Shown: positions 1 to 9,006 of the stretch, piece by piece
Layout of the letters: the number at the start of each line of letters is the position of its first letter
Position numbering within the stretch: the stretch's first letter is position 1
NCBI RefSeq assembly: GCF_000157895.3
Contig: NC_022663.1
Location: forward strand, 2,294,001-2,358,000
Direction: 5' to 3'
Source of the DNA: Mycobacterium kansasii ATCC 12478
GTDB lineage: Bacteria > Actinomycetota > Actinomycetes > Mycobacteriales > Mycobacteriaceae
Length of the DNA: 64,000 nucleotides
Translations under genes and position numbers: made by a program
The notes under the pieces: model-generated
The model's input: the letters and a program-made list of their open reading frames with translations, nothing else
Told to the model about the DNA's origin: nothing
The model's database searches: none

Positions 1-1247
1 CCGAGGCGACGAGCCATGGTGTCGCCGCTGATTCCCACCCCGTCATCGGCAACATCCAAAACGCAGATGCCATCGGTGATCCCGAGGTTGACCGACGCAG
101 TGCGGGCCCGGGAATGGCGCACCACGTTCGACAGCAACTCACGGGCCACCCCGAACATGACCGGGTCGATCTCATTGCGCACCGGATAGTCGATGTCGGT
201 GCTGACCTTGATACCCGAACGCTGCGCGGTGGACGCGGCCAGCTGTTCGACGGCCGCGCCGAGGCCAACCTGTTCCAGGACGGCCGGATGTAGCTCAAAG
301 GTGGCCTGTCGCAGACGTTCCGATGCGCTCTGCAGACCGGCCAAAGCCCGGTTGACGCGCTCGTCGTCGGGCGCAGCCGTCTGTAACTCGATGAGCTCCT
401 GACGGGCGGCCAGCACATCTTGCAGCGGCCCATCGTGAATGGACTCCGAGATCCGGCGCTGCAACACCTCAGACGCGGTCATGGTCTGAGCCAGCAGTTC
501 CTCACGCAACGCGCTCAGACCCGCGATCGAGCGGGCGTGGCGCTCCTCGATTCGAACGACGATCAATGCGGTGGCACACAGAAATGCATAGAGCACGAAT
601 CGGAATACCGCTTCGGGCCATCCGATTGCCCACACCATCGCCGGATCCTGGACCACCGCGAGGGCAAATCCGACGAGCGTGAAAGCCAGCACCACCGCCG
701 CCCGCCGCGACGACACGTCCAAGCCCACCAGCACCGGCAGCAAGGTCATAATCAGCAACGGATAGATCCCGTCGGTGGACAGCAACTGAAAACCGGTCAA
801 CGCGAAAACGTCTACCGCGGTGAACGCAACGGGCTCGTATCTGGCCATCCGGACGAATCGACGCAACACAATGACGCGTCGCGACGGCGAATACGCCAAT
901 GCCAGGGCCCACAGCGCGGCCAACGCGTAGGCAACGATCAACGCGGATTGCTGCAGCCATTCCGAGCGGTTGGTGCCGACCAGCATGGCGGCGACCATCA
1001 ACACCACAACTCCGACTCGAAGCACCGAAGCGATTCGGTAGGAGCGCAACTGGTGCAGCTTGCGCACCCGTTTCAGTTCCGCGTCGCTGGTCTCTACCAC
1101 AAGAACACCGTAGTCATGACCGCGGATGCGATTGGGAGGTTGCGCGGCAATATCACCGATCCGCCAGAGCAAACTGTCGGGCAGGCCCGCGAGTTGTCCG
1201 GGAATTGCGGGCAGATAGTCGCGGCGAGCGGCTACACTCATCGCCAT
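1..1247 (-). CDS. narS: NarS-type sensor histidine kinase (3' end cut by window edge)
   Basis: Membrane sensor kinase of the NarX/NarL class, expected to phosphorylate the neighbouring NarL. From ATG at 1247 an open frame runs off the left edge. About 60 soluble residues are followed by about six hydrophobic segments, then the HisKA_3 motif SIHDGPLQ with the phospho-accepting His, and HATPase motifs (RELLSNVVRHSRAR, DVADDGVGIS). The kinase half is about 95% identical at DNA level to the second kinase downstream (same sequence offset by 2130 bases), whereas the N-terminal and membrane parts have diverged. It is divergent from narL, the arrangement of Rv0845/Rv0844c in M. tuberculosis, so it is the positional NarS ortholog. 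Only about the last 40 residues should be missing. Confidence 0.85.
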   Translation of the reverse strand, partial: MAMSVAARRDYLPAIPGQLAGLPDSLLWRIGDIAAQPPNRIRGHDYGVLVVETSDAELKRVRKLHQLRSYRIASVLRVGVVVLMVAAMLVGTNRSEWLQQSALIVAYALAALWALALAYSPSRRVIVLRRFVRMARYEPVAFTAVDVFALTGFQLLSTDGIYPLLIMTLLPVLVGLDVSSRRAAVVLAFTLVGFALAVVQDPAMVWAIGWPEAVFRFVLYAFLCATALIVVRIEERHARSIAGLSALREELLAQTMTASEVLQRRISESIHDGPLQDVLAARQELIELQTAAPDDERVNRALAGLQSASERLRQATFELHPAVLEQVGLGAAVEQLAASTAQRSGIKVSTDIDYPVRNEIDPVMFGVARELLSNVVRHSRARTASVNLGITDGICVLDVADDGVGISGDTMARRL

Positions 1248-1258
1248 GGTCGGCCGAC

Positions 1259-1322
1259 CCGGACATGACCGGACATGACCCGGACATGACCCGGACATGA
1301 TAGGGACATGACGCGAACATGA
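1259..1322. repeat. Six phased GGACATGA-type repeats in the narS-narL divergent promoter
   Basis: Six copies of the core GACATGA, or a one-base variant, follow each other at 10-11 base spacing. The embedded ATGs fall at 1265, 1275, 1286, 1297, 1308 and 1319, and the last is the narL start codon. The period matches one helical turn, so the copies would face the same side of the DNA. They lie between the divergent kinase and regulator starts and could bind NarL or have arisen by slippage. Confidence 0.8.
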
Positions 1323-1963
1323 CGGCGCCCGAAAAAGTCCGTGTGGTGGTCGGCGATGACCACCCGCTATTTCGTGAGGGCGTGGTGCGCGCGCTTTCCT
1401 TGAGCGGCTCGGTCAACGTGGTCGGTGAGGCCGATGACGGCGCGACGGCGCTGGAGTTGATCAAGACTGAGCTGCCCGACGTCGCCTTGCTCGACTACCG
1501 GATGCCGGGCATGGACGGCGCCCAGGTGGCCGCCGCGGTGCGCAGCTACGACTTGCCGACCCGCGTCCTGCTGATATCGGCGCACGACGAATCGGCGATC
1601 GTCTACCAGGCATTACAGCAGGGCGCCGCCGGATTCCTGCTGAAGGATTCGACACGCACCGAGATCGTCAAAGCCGTACTCGATTGCGCCAAGGGACGCG
1701 ACGTCGTCGCGCCCTCCCTGGTCGGCGGCCTTGCCGGCGAAATCCGCCAACGAGCGGCCCCGACGGCTCCGGTGCTCAGCGCCCGCGAGCGAGAGGTGCT
1801 CAATCGTATTGCCCGCGGCCAGAGCATCCCCGCGATCGCCGGCGAACTGTATGTGGCGCCATCGACGGTCAAAACCCATGTGCAGCGGCTCTACGAAAAG
1901 CTTGGCGTCAGCGACCGTGCGGCCGCAGTCGCCGAAGCCATGCGGCAGGGGCTGCTCGACTGA
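1319..1963 (+). CDS. narL: NarL-family response regulator
   Basis: Two-component transcription factor, 214 residues. Receiver domain at residues 1-125 with the acidic pair D13/D14, phospho-acceptor D59 in LLDYRMPG and K109; LuxR-type helix-turn-helix from about residue 153 to the end (LSAREREVL, PSTVKTHVQRLYEKLG). It matches the M. tuberculosis NarL (Rv0844c) sequence as I recall it almost throughout. The start is the last ATG of a repeated ATG array; the earlier ATG at 1286 is in frame but meets a stop at once. It is flanked by two paralogous kinases, one divergent and one convergent, so one regulator may serve two sensors. Confidence 0.95.
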   Translation: MTAPEKVRVVVGDDHPLFREGVVRALSLSGSVNVVGEADDGATALELIKTELPDVALLDYRMPGMDGAQVAAAVRSYDLPTRVLLISAHDESAIVYQALQQGAAGFLLKDSTRTEIVKAVLDCAKGRDVVAPSLVGGLAGEIRQRAAPTAPVLSAREREVLNRIARGQSIPAIAGELYVAPSTVKTHVQRLYEKLGVSDRAAAVAEAMRQGLLD

Positions 1964-2009
1964 CTGCCGCTCGACCGACTGCCGCTGGGCCAGCAATTGC
2001 GTGCCGCAA

Positions 2010-3302
2010 TCAGGATTTCAGCGGTACTGCCACGCGGACGTGGGTGCCCGCCCGGGTATCCAGAAAAACGAATATGCCCCGCGCGGCGTCGACCCGCATC
2101 CGATGCGAAGCCAGGCCGATGTGCCCCTCGCCGAGGCGACGAGCCATGGTGTCGCCGCTGATTCCCACCCCGTCGTCGGCAACATCTAGAACGCAGGTGC
2201 CGTCGGCGATCCCGAGGTTGACCGACGCAGTGCGGGCCCGGGAATGACGCACCACGTTCGACAGCAACTCACGGGCCACACCGAACATGATCGGGTCGAT
2301 CTCATTGCGCACCGGATAGTCGATGTCGGTGCTGATCTCGATGCCCGAACGCTGCGCGGTGGAGGCGGCCAGCTGTAGGACCGCGGCCCCCAACCCGACT
2401 TGCTCGAGGACGGCCGGATGCAGCTCAAAGGTGGCCTGCCGCAGACGTTCTGAGGCATCCTGCAAGCCGGCCAAAGCCCGGTCCACCCGTTCGTCGCCTG
2501 GCCACGCGATCTGCAGCTCGACGAGTTCCTGGCGCGCGGCCAGCACATCTTGCAGCGGCCCATCGTGAATGGACTCCGAGATCCGGCGCTGCAACTCCTC
2601 AGAGGCCGTCATGGTTTGAGCCAGCAACTCCTCGCGCAACGCGCTCAACCCGGCCACCGAGCGAATATGGCGCTCCTCGATGCGCACCACCACCAACGCT
2701 GTGGCGCACAGAAATGCATACAGCGAGAAGAGAAAAGCGGTATGGGGCCAGCCCGTCGGGCCGAGGAGCACACCGTCGTGGACCCCCGCTAGCACGAACC
2801 CGAGCAGGCTGAACGCCAGCACCGTGACAGCTCGTCGTGACGAGATATCGACGCCCGCCAGGACCGGCAGCAACGTCATGATCAGCAGTGGATACAGTCC
2901 GTGGGCCGACAGCAGCTGGAAGCCGGTCAATGCCACGATGTCGACGGCGGTGAATACCAGAGGTTCCCACCGGCGCACGCCCGACGATTCCTCCGCTTCG
3001 AGCAGTCGTCGCGCCGGGGAAAAAGCCAATGCCAGGGCACACAGTGCGGCAACTCCATACAAAGCGACCAAGACGGTTTGCTGGCCCCATTCGTGCGTCG
3101 GAGTGCCGACGATCATCGCGGCAATGACGAACACCAAGACCCCGATGCGAAGTACCGAGACGATCCGGTATGAGCGCAGCTGGTGCAGCTTGCGTACCCG
3201 CTCCAGTTCCACGTCGCTGGTGACTGCCACGGGAATACCGTACTCACGGCGGCGTTTCACCGCCGGGTCTGGAGCCGGCCGGACCCTCGGGACCGGCTTC
3301 AT
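2010..3302 (-). CDS. Second NarS-like sensor histidine kinase
   Basis: Full-length paralog of the kinase at the window start: 430 residues from ATG 3302, close to the about 425 of Rv0845. Six predicted membrane segments (about 46-66, 74-94, 115-131, 137-151, 158-174, 188-206), HisKA_3 with H246 in SIHDGPLQD, and HATPase boxes around 344-400 (ELLSNVVRHS, ADDGVG, GHIGLASHR). The frame is open upstream to 3518; ATG 3323 would overlap the stop of the preceding permease gene by ten bases, ATG 3302 lies just after it. Neither has a strong ribosome site, so translation is probably coupled to the permease. M. tuberculosis has one kinase here, so this is an extra copy whose kinase domain has been kept uniform. 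Confidence 0.88.
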   Translation of the reverse strand: MKPVPRVRPAPDPAVKRRREYGIPVAVTSDVELERVRKLHQLRSYRIVSVLRIGVLVFVIAAMIVGTPTHEWGQQTVLVALYGVAALCALALAFSPARRLLEAEESSGVRRWEPLVFTAVDIVALTGFQLLSAHGLYPLLIMTLLPVLAGVDISSRRAVTVLAFSLLGFVLAGVHDGVLLGPTGWPHTAFLFSLYAFLCATALVVVRIEERHIRSVAGLSALREELLAQTMTASEELQRRISESIHDGPLQDVLAARQELVELQIAWPGDERVDRALAGLQDASERLRQATFELHPAVLEQVGLGAAVLQLAASTAQRSGIEISTDIDYPVRNEIDPIMFGVARELLSNVVRHSRARTASVNLGIADGTCVLDVADDGVGISGDTMARRLGEGHIGLASHRMRVDAARGIFVFLDTRAGTHVRVAVPLKS

Positions 3303-3313
3303 CAGCGGGCTGT

Positions 3314-4642
3314 TCAGCAGCATCTGCGGCCGTGGTTGCGCGGCGCCCTGCCGATGTCGGCCCCGGCCAAAGCACGTGCCAGGGGTGCGCACAGTGCAGT
3401 GCCGAGCAGGCCGGCGGTCACGGTGGCGCCGACCATCAGTAGTCGCCCGCCGTGTGCGAGACTGCAGGAAGCCAGGATTGGCGCGGTCACCGCCGCAGCC
3501 GCCGTCGTCATCGACCAAACCCCCTGGTAGCGGCCGCTGCTGGCAGGTTGAGTGATCCGGTGGACGATGCCGGCGCTGACCACAAACCAGACGATCTCAC
3601 CCGGTGAGCACGCCGCAACGGCAGCGCTGAAACCGGCCGTGGTGTGGGCGATCCCGGCCACGCCCATGCACAGAGTCACCCACACTCCCGCGACGGCCAG
3701 CATGTCGAGCCTGGGGCCGACCGCCAGCTGCTTACTCAACCACGGTGTCATCAAAGGGGTTAGGGCCGCCACGGCCACACCGTTGACCACCTGCACCCAG
3801 CCGTAAGCGCCGGTACCCAGACCGGACGCATTCATCAGCATCGGAACGACGGCGAAGATGCCCATCAGCACCGTGAGAGTCGCCCAGCCCGATGCGACCA
3901 ACAGAACCAGCCGTTTGTCGGCGAAGATTTGCCGGTAATCACCCCGGTCATGAGCGGTCACGGGCGTCGCCGCGCGGTACCGGCCGGCCGGTATGCAGCG
4001 GACCGTCATCACCGCGAAAGTTGCGTATACGATCCCGTTGATCCAATACAGCAGCGAGGTGCCCATCCACTCCGCGACCAGACCGCCGACCGCGCCCGCG
4101 ATCGCCGCGCCGATGTTGAGAACCCACCCGTAGCGCCAGGTGTCAAGTCTGGCCCGGTGCCGAGGATCCGCAATCAACGCGGTAATCGCGGAGCCGAGCA
4201 CCAGACGTGGTGTGTCGCAGGTCAATCCGGCGATCATGGCTGCCACCGACAACACCGGAACGCTGTGCGCCGCGGCAATCAGCATCAGCACCGCGGCCGC
4301 CACCGCCATTGTGGAGACCAGCGTCGACCGGGCTCCGTAGCGGTCGACCAGCCAGCCGCACAGCAGCTGCCCCGCCGCCCATCCCGCACCGTAGGCCGCC
4401 AGGACCACGCCCACGGCTCCTGCCTGATGACCGCGTCCGGCCACGTGGTAGGCCAGGAACGGATACGCGAAGCCTGCCGAGCGCACTAGCAAGTTGCCGG
4501 CCAGCAGTATCCACATCACCGCCGGATAGCGATCGCGGTCCGGCCGCACCACGGCTGACGAGACCGAAGCAACCGCGGCGTCCGGATGGCTGTTCGCCAC
4601 ATCCTCACCCGCGATAGCTGCGAGGGCTGTTCCTGTGGCCAC
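3314..4642 (-). CDS. MFS permease (Rv0842-like), copy 1
   Basis: Major facilitator membrane transporter of unknown substrate. From GTG 4642, preceded by a GAGG-like site, it encodes 442 residues; the frame is open further upstream to 4909 but that extension is arginine/serine rich and overlaps the neighbouring gene. The first membrane helix begins at MWILLAGNLLVRSAGFAYP, followed by the loop-2/3 signature LLCGWLVDRYGARSTLV typical of MFS. About twelve hydrophobic stretches follow. It is a tandem paralog of the next permease upstream and corresponds to Rv0842 near narL in M. tuberculosis. Its stop sits at the start of the second kinase, suggesting one transcript. Confidence 0.82.
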   Translation of the reverse strand: MATGTALAAIAGEDVANSHPDAAVASVSSAVVRPDRDRYPAVMWILLAGNLLVRSAGFAYPFLAYHVAGRGHQAGAVGVVLAAYGAGWAAGQLLCGWLVDRYGARSTLVSTMAVAAAVLMLIAAAHSVPVLSVAAMIAGLTCDTPRLVLGSAITALIADPRHRARLDTWRYGWVLNIGAAIAGAVGGLVAEWMGTSLLYWINGIVYATFAVMTVRCIPAGRYRAATPVTAHDRGDYRQIFADKRLVLLVASGWATLTVLMGIFAVVPMLMNASGLGTGAYGWVQVVNGVAVAALTPLMTPWLSKQLAVGPRLDMLAVAGVWVTLCMGVAGIAHTTAGFSAAVAACSPGEIVWFVVSAGIVHRITQPASSGRYQGVWSMTTAAAAVTAPILASCSLAHGGRLLMVGATVTAGLLGTALCAPLARALAGADIGRAPRNHGRRCC

Positions 4643-4845
4643 GGGCCTCAAGGTAGCGACGCGGGTCCGCGCGGGGTACCGCCGATCGGCCCCCTCGCTT
4701 GATGAACGCCCGTTCCTCCGACCAGGGGACACGGCACGGGTCGAGCGGTGATGAACGCTTGCACCCATGACGTCACCTCGGCGCGGCTTGGTGACCCGGC
4801 TGCTCGACGCCTGTGACGTGCCGTGTGCGGCAAAGTAGCGCCGCC

Positions 4846-6108
4846 TCAGGGCGACCTCAGGGCCGGCACTGAAGCGGACCGGCGCAGCGCGCGGGCCAGC
4901 GGCAGACACAGCGCGGCGCCGGTCAGCCCGACCGTCACGGTGACGATCGCCACCAGACGATGACCGCCATGAACCAGGCTGTAGGAGGCGATGATTGGGG
5001 CTACCACTGAAGCGATAGCCAGGGTCATGGACCAGATGCCGTGGTAACGGCCGCCGTTGGCGGGCGGAGCGATCCTATGCACGATGCCGGCGGCGATCAC
5101 GAACCAGGCGATCTCGCCCGGGGTGCAGACCGCCGTGGCGACGGTGAAGCCGAGGGTGGTGTGTGCGAGCGCGGCGCCCGACATGCTCACCGCCGTCCAC
5201 ACGCCGGCGGCGGCGAGAATGTCGAGCCTCGGACGAAAGCGGGCCGCCGCTTTACGGCCCAGCCACGGTGTCATCACCGGGGTGAGGCCAATCCCGGCAA
5301 CGGCATTGGCCAGTTGCGCCCAGCCGAATTCGCCTGCGCCCAAACCGCTGTCGGCCATCAGCATGGGTACCGCGGCATAAAGACCACGGACCGCCGTCAG
5401 TGTCGCGAGGCTGGACCCGAGCAGCAGGACCAGCCGTGCATCCGAAAACGCTCCGCGGTAACCGATTTCAGCAGTCTGCGCAACCGGCTCGGTGGCCGCC
5501 TGGGACCGGCGATGCTCCCTGGCCGGGATGCAGCAGGCCGCCAGCAGCGCCAGCAGCGCGCACGCAACGGCGTTGATCCAGAACAGCACGGGAACGCCCG
5601 ACCAGCCGGCGAGCAGACCGCCCACACCGCCGGTGATCGCGCGGCCGATGCTGACGATCCAGCCGAAGCGCCAGGCGTCGATCTTCGCCCGCCGCGCGGG
5701 ATCGGGCACCAGCTCGGCGATCGCGGCGCCCAGCACCGGGCGCGGCGCGTCGTAGACCACACCGGTGACCAGAGCGCCGATCAGCAATGCCGGCACACTG
5801 CGGGCCTGGGCCATCAGCACCAGCACCGTGGCCGCCACCAGCATGGTGGACGCCAGCGTCGCGCGCGAGCCGGTGCGGTCCACCAGCCAGCCACATGCCA
5901 GTTGACCCACTGCCCAGCCGACCCCGAAGGCGGCCAGGACCGCGCCGACAGCGCCGGCGGTGTGTCCTCGCCCGGCCACGTGAAACGCCATGAACGGATA
6001 GGCGAACCCCGCCGCGCGCACCACCAGGTTGCCGCCCAGCAGCAGCCATATGACGCCCGGCAGCCCCTGCCGGCAGGACGAGTGGGATGACGTGTGCGAA
6101 TCCGACAT
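4846..6108 (-). CDS. MFS permease (Rv0842-like), copy 2
   Basis: Paralog of the adjacent permease, 420 residues from ATG 6108 (MSDSHTSSHSS). Helix 1 starts at VIWLLLGGNLVVRAAGFAYP and the MFS signature is LACGWLVDRTGSRATL. The reading frame is open to ATG 6402, adding 98 residues with no membrane helix; because MFS proteins of this group begin only 15-40 residues before helix 1, I prefer 6108, but the longer start cannot be excluded. The pair arose by tandem duplication and has diverged substantially. Confidence 0.8.
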   Translation of the reverse strand: MSDSHTSSHSSCRQGLPGVIWLLLGGNLVVRAAGFAYPFMAFHVAGRGHTAGAVGAVLAAFGVGWAVGQLACGWLVDRTGSRATLASTMLVAATVLVLMAQARSVPALLIGALVTGVVYDAPRPVLGAAIAELVPDPARRAKIDAWRFGWIVSIGRAITGGVGGLLAGWSGVPVLFWINAVACALLALLAACCIPAREHRRSQAATEPVAQTAEIGYRGAFSDARLVLLLGSSLATLTAVRGLYAAVPMLMADSGLGAGEFGWAQLANAVAGIGLTPVMTPWLGRKAAARFRPRLDILAAAGVWTAVSMSGAALAHTTLGFTVATAVCTPGEIAWFVIAAGIVHRIAPPANGGRYHGIWSMTLAIASVVAPIIASYSLVHGGHRLVAIVTVTVGLTGAALCLPLARALRRSASVPALRSP

Positions 6109-6510
6109 CCGGCGACGCAGGTCGAGGCCGGCACGGGCGCCGAGTACCTTGGCCGCGCCGGAGTGCGTGGCCCTCGCCGCCCTGAACCAGGCCCAGTGCC
6201 CGCCGGCATACCGGCCCGGATGACTGGCGGCCAGCGTTCGCAGCCGCAGCAAAGCAGTAGGGAGATCGACGTCCGAGCCAGAGGTCAGCACCGGTTCGCT
6301 GCCGGCGATGGCCGCGGTTTTCGTCACCAATTGAACGGTAGAGATGATCACGTTGCGATAACTCCGCCGATCGGCCGAAAAACCGCCGCGATCTGGGTCC
6401 ACCGATCGGAGGACATGTCCGCCCGGATACGGACGGATACGGCCGCGCTGCCCGGACCCGCCTGGGGCTCGTCATTACCCGAGTCGCTGCCGGAGTCGCT
6501 GTCGGAGTCG
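6109..6510. other. Gap between permease and PPE gene
   Basis: No convincing separate gene. The upstream extension of the permease frame covers 6109-6402. At about 6481-6515 there is a short imperfect repeat of GAGTCGCTG (four copies). The region presumably holds the permease promoter and the 3' end of the PPE transcript. Confidence 0.4.
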
Positions 6511-7647
6511 CTATCCGATCAGCTGCGGCAGCACCCGAAGCGGCTCGATGCCGTCCTGCGCGGCGTTGCCGGCCGCGGCTGCCCGTTCGGATGCGCTAGC
6601 CAGCGGCAACCCGCCGAGCAGACCGGGGGCCGCGCCGGAGCCGAGCGAGGAAGCGCCGCTGGAGACGGCGCCCGGCAACGCCGCGACCGCGGCATGACTC
6701 AGGGTTGGTGCGGAGGCGGCCCACGCCGCTGGCACCGACAAGCCGCCGACCGTCGCCGCTCCACCCATGCCGGCCGACACCGCGCCGGTCAGGCCTGCCA
6801 TGCCCGCCGAACCCAGGGCTCCCGCGGCAGCAGCCTCCGCCGCCGCCGCGACCTGGGCGCCGACCGCGGCCGCCGCCGGGAACAGGCCCTTGAAGGCCGA
6901 CATCGCCGACATCATCAGGCCTGCGGACGAGGTGCAGACGAAGAACGGCGTACCGAAAATGCTCATCATCGTCTGCAGGTCTTGCATCCAATCCGGGAGT
7001 ATCGACGTGCCGCTGGCGGTCGACACCGACATCAGCTCGGACAGCACCGTGGCGACGTTGCTGGCCGCCGAGTTGCCGGCGGCTTGGTCAACTGCCGCGG
7101 CCTGGCTGACCAGCCCCGCCGGGTTGGCCGTCGGCGGGGGCGGGGTGAACGGGGTCAAGCTGGTTGCGGCGGACGACGCGGCGACGTAGCCGTACATCGC
7201 GGCCGCGTCCTGAGCCCACATCTCGCCGTACTGGGCCTCGGTGGCCGCGATCGCCGGAGAGTTTTGGCCGAGCAGGTTAGCGGCGATCAGGACCGCCAGC
7301 TGTGCACGGTTGGCTGCCACGAGGGCCGGATGAACCGTCATCGCGTGGGCGCACTCGTAAGCCGCGGCCGCCGCTTTGGCTTGGCCGGCGGCCAGCTCAG
7401 CTTGAGCAGCGGTGGCTTTCAGCCAGGTCACATACGGTGTGGTGGCAGCGGCCATCATGGTCACGGAGGCGCCGAGCCAGGGCCCGCTGATCAGTCCGAT
7501 GACCACCGACTCGACGGCGATTGCCATGGAGTTCAGCTCGACGGCCAGTCCATCCCACGCGCCGGCGGCGGCCAGCATCGATCCTGCCCCCGGCCCGGCG
7601 TACATGCGTCCGGAATTGATCTCGGGCGGCAGCGCCCCGTACACCAT
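6511..7647 (-). CDS. PPE family protein, SVP subfamily
   Basis: ESX-secreted mycobacterial PPE protein, 378 residues, beginning MVYGALPPEINSGRMYAGPG with the Pro-Pro-Glu at residues 7-9. The first about 175 residues form the PPE helical domain that pairs with a PE protein. The C-terminal half is alanine/glycine rich and carries GGLSVPAAWA, the GxxSVPxxW motif that defines the PPE-SVP group. It starts 17 bases after the stop of a PE gene on the same strand, the classic co-transcribed pair whose products form a heterodimer and travel through a type VII system, often ESX-5. Confidence 0.93.
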   Translation of the reverse strand: MVYGALPPEINSGRMYAGPGAGSMLAAAGAWDGLAVELNSMAIAVESVVIGLISGPWLGASVTMMAAATTPYVTWLKATAAQAELAAGQAKAAAAAYECAHAMTVHPALVAANRAQLAVLIAANLLGQNSPAIAATEAQYGEMWAQDAAAMYGYVAASSAATSLTPFTPPPPTANPAGLVSQAAAVDQAAGNSAASNVATVLSELMSVSTASGTSILPDWMQDLQTMMSIFGTPFFVCTSSAGLMMSAMSAFKGLFPAAAAVGAQVAAAAEAAAAGALGSAGMAGLTGAVSAGMGGAATVGGLSVPAAWAASAPTLSHAAVAALPGAVSSGASSLGSGAAPGLLGGLPLASASERAAAAGNAAQDGIEPLRVLPQLIG

Positions 7648-7664
7648 CGCTGCGGAATCCGTCC

Positions 7665-7964
7665 TTAGCGGGCTGCGATCGCGTTGGCCGCCTCGGTCGC
7701 CGCATAGGAACCGCCGCTGGCTCCGAGGGTGGTCACAAAGAGTTCGTGGATCGCCGCGGCCTGTGCGCTGACCGCTTGATAGAGAGTGCCGTGGGCAGCG
7801 AAGTGAGCTGCGGTCAAGGCCGACACCTCGTCTGCGGCAGCCGGTACCACGCCGGTGATGGGAGCTATCGCGGCCGCATTACTCGCGTTCATGGCGCTAC
7901 CGATCGACTGCAGGTTCCCTGCTGCCGAGATCAGCGCCTCGGGTTCACTGGTCACGAAAGACAT
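7665..7964 (-). CDS. PE family protein
   Basis: A 99-residue PE-only protein starting MSFVTSEPEALISAAGNL, with Pro-Glu at positions 8-9. The helical hairpin ends with SYAATEAANAIAAR, containing the YxxxE type VII secretion signal (Y-A-A-T-E). The frame is open to 8015, but the PE consensus fixes the start at ATG 7964. It lies immediately upstream of the PPE gene and should be its chaperone-like partner. Confidence 0.93.
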   Translation of the reverse strand: MSFVTSEPEALISAAGNLQSIGSAMNASNAAAIAPITGVVPAAADEVSALTAAHFAAHGTLYQAVSAQAAAIHELFVTTLGASGGSYAATEAANAIAAR

Positions 7965-8098
7965 GACACAACAGTGCCGTGGCTCCCCTCCGATGTCTGT
8001 CGGGCGAGCGGGCACTTTGCTGGCGGAATCATGCTGTCCTCCGATCGACGGAGTTGGTGTCCTCCGCCCGGCGCGAGGCGCCGCGCTTCGGTCGGGGT

Positions 8099-8983
8099 TC
8101 AGTCCTGTCGCGGGTGCGGGGACAGCAACCGCTCGGCAGCCGTATACGGATCGTCGCCGCCGTCGACCACCGACTCGGCGAGCCGATCGAGGTCCGCATG
8201 GGCCCGCAGCCGGGTGTGTGCCAAGGACAGGATCAGCGCGCGGGCGCGGGCCAGCCGGCGGTGGCGGCTGTCGCGGCGGTGATGTGCGTCGATCGCGGCC
8301 ACCAGCTCCGCAACGCCGTCACCGCGCGCGGCCGCGAGTTTGACGATGGGAACATCGGTTTCGGCCCGCAGATCCCGCACCGTCTGCTCGGCGCCGTCTC
8401 GGTCGGCCTTGTTGACCACCACGATGTCGGCGACCTCGAGCAGACCCGCTTTGGCGGCCTGCACGGCATCACCTGTGCCGGGGTTGAGGATGACGACGGT
8501 CGGGTCGGCGATGGCGGCGATCTCGATCTCCGACTGGCCCACCCCGACGGTTTCCAACAGGACCTCGTCATAACAGATGGCTTGCAGCAGCCGGATGGCG
8601 GCGGGAACGGCGGCGGCCAGACCGCCGAGGTGCCCGCGACTGGCCACCGAGCGGATCAGTACGTCGGAGTCGTCGATGTGTGCGGTCATCCGGATCCGAT
8701 CGCCGAGCAGGGCACCCCCGCTGAACGGCGACGACGGGTCCACGGCCAATACCCCCACCCGGCGGCCGCGCTCCCGGTAGGCGCCGACCAGGGCCGCGAT
8801 CGTCGTCGATTTTCCGGCGCCCGGCGGCCCGGTGATGCCGACGACGCGGATCTCCGACACCGGCGCAGGGTCGATGGCGGCTAGTACCTCGTCGCGACGT
8901 TCTCCCTCGACGAGGCTCAGCAGCCGACCTGTCGCGCGGGGAGATCCGTTGCGCGCCCGGGCAATCAGATCGGCGATGTCCAT
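8099..8983 (-). CDS. meaB: MeaB/ArgK-type P-loop GTPase (methylmalonyl-CoA mutase chaperone)
   Basis: G3E GTPase that guards adenosylcobalamin loading of acyl-CoA mutases. 294 residues from ATG 8983 (MDIADLIARARNG). Walker A GPPGAGKST at 52-60, the family motif VLAVDPSSPFSGGALLGDR, a switch region with LLETVGVGQSEIE and the base-specificity motif VVNKAD are all present. It follows the thiolase by 23 bases on the same strand, so both may be one transcript. A split B12 mutase lies 23 kb away in this window; whether this GTPase serves it or a mutAB mutase elsewhere cannot be told. The frame upstream of 8983 is overlap with the thiolase gene. Confidence 0.88.
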   Translation of the reverse strand: MDIADLIARARNGSPRATGRLLSLVEGERRDEVLAAIDPAPVSEIRVVGITGPPGAGKSTTIAALVGAYRERGRRVGVLAVDPSSPFSGGALLGDRIRMTAHIDDSDVLIRSVASRGHLGGLAAAVPAAIRLLQAICYDEVLLETVGVGQSEIEIAAIADPTVVILNPGTGDAVQAAKAGLLEVADIVVVNKADRDGAEQTVRDLRAETDVPIVKLAAARGDGVAELVAAIDAHHRRDSRHRRLARARALILSLAHTRLRAHADLDRLAESVVDGGDDPYTAAERLLSPHPRQD

Positions 8984-9006
8984 GCGTAACGGCTCGCTAC
9001 GGATCG

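Noticed and set aside
420..1268. Long plus-strand frame across the first kinase gene
   Set aside because: Composition (Arg, His, Gln rich) is typical of an antisense frame in GC-rich DNA, and the minus strand encodes a clear histidine kinase.
6481..6515. Short repeat of GAGTCGCTG, considered as a CRISPR or regulatory array
   Set aside because: Only four imperfect copies without spacers; a local simple repeat. No CRISPR array or cas gene is present anywhere in the window.
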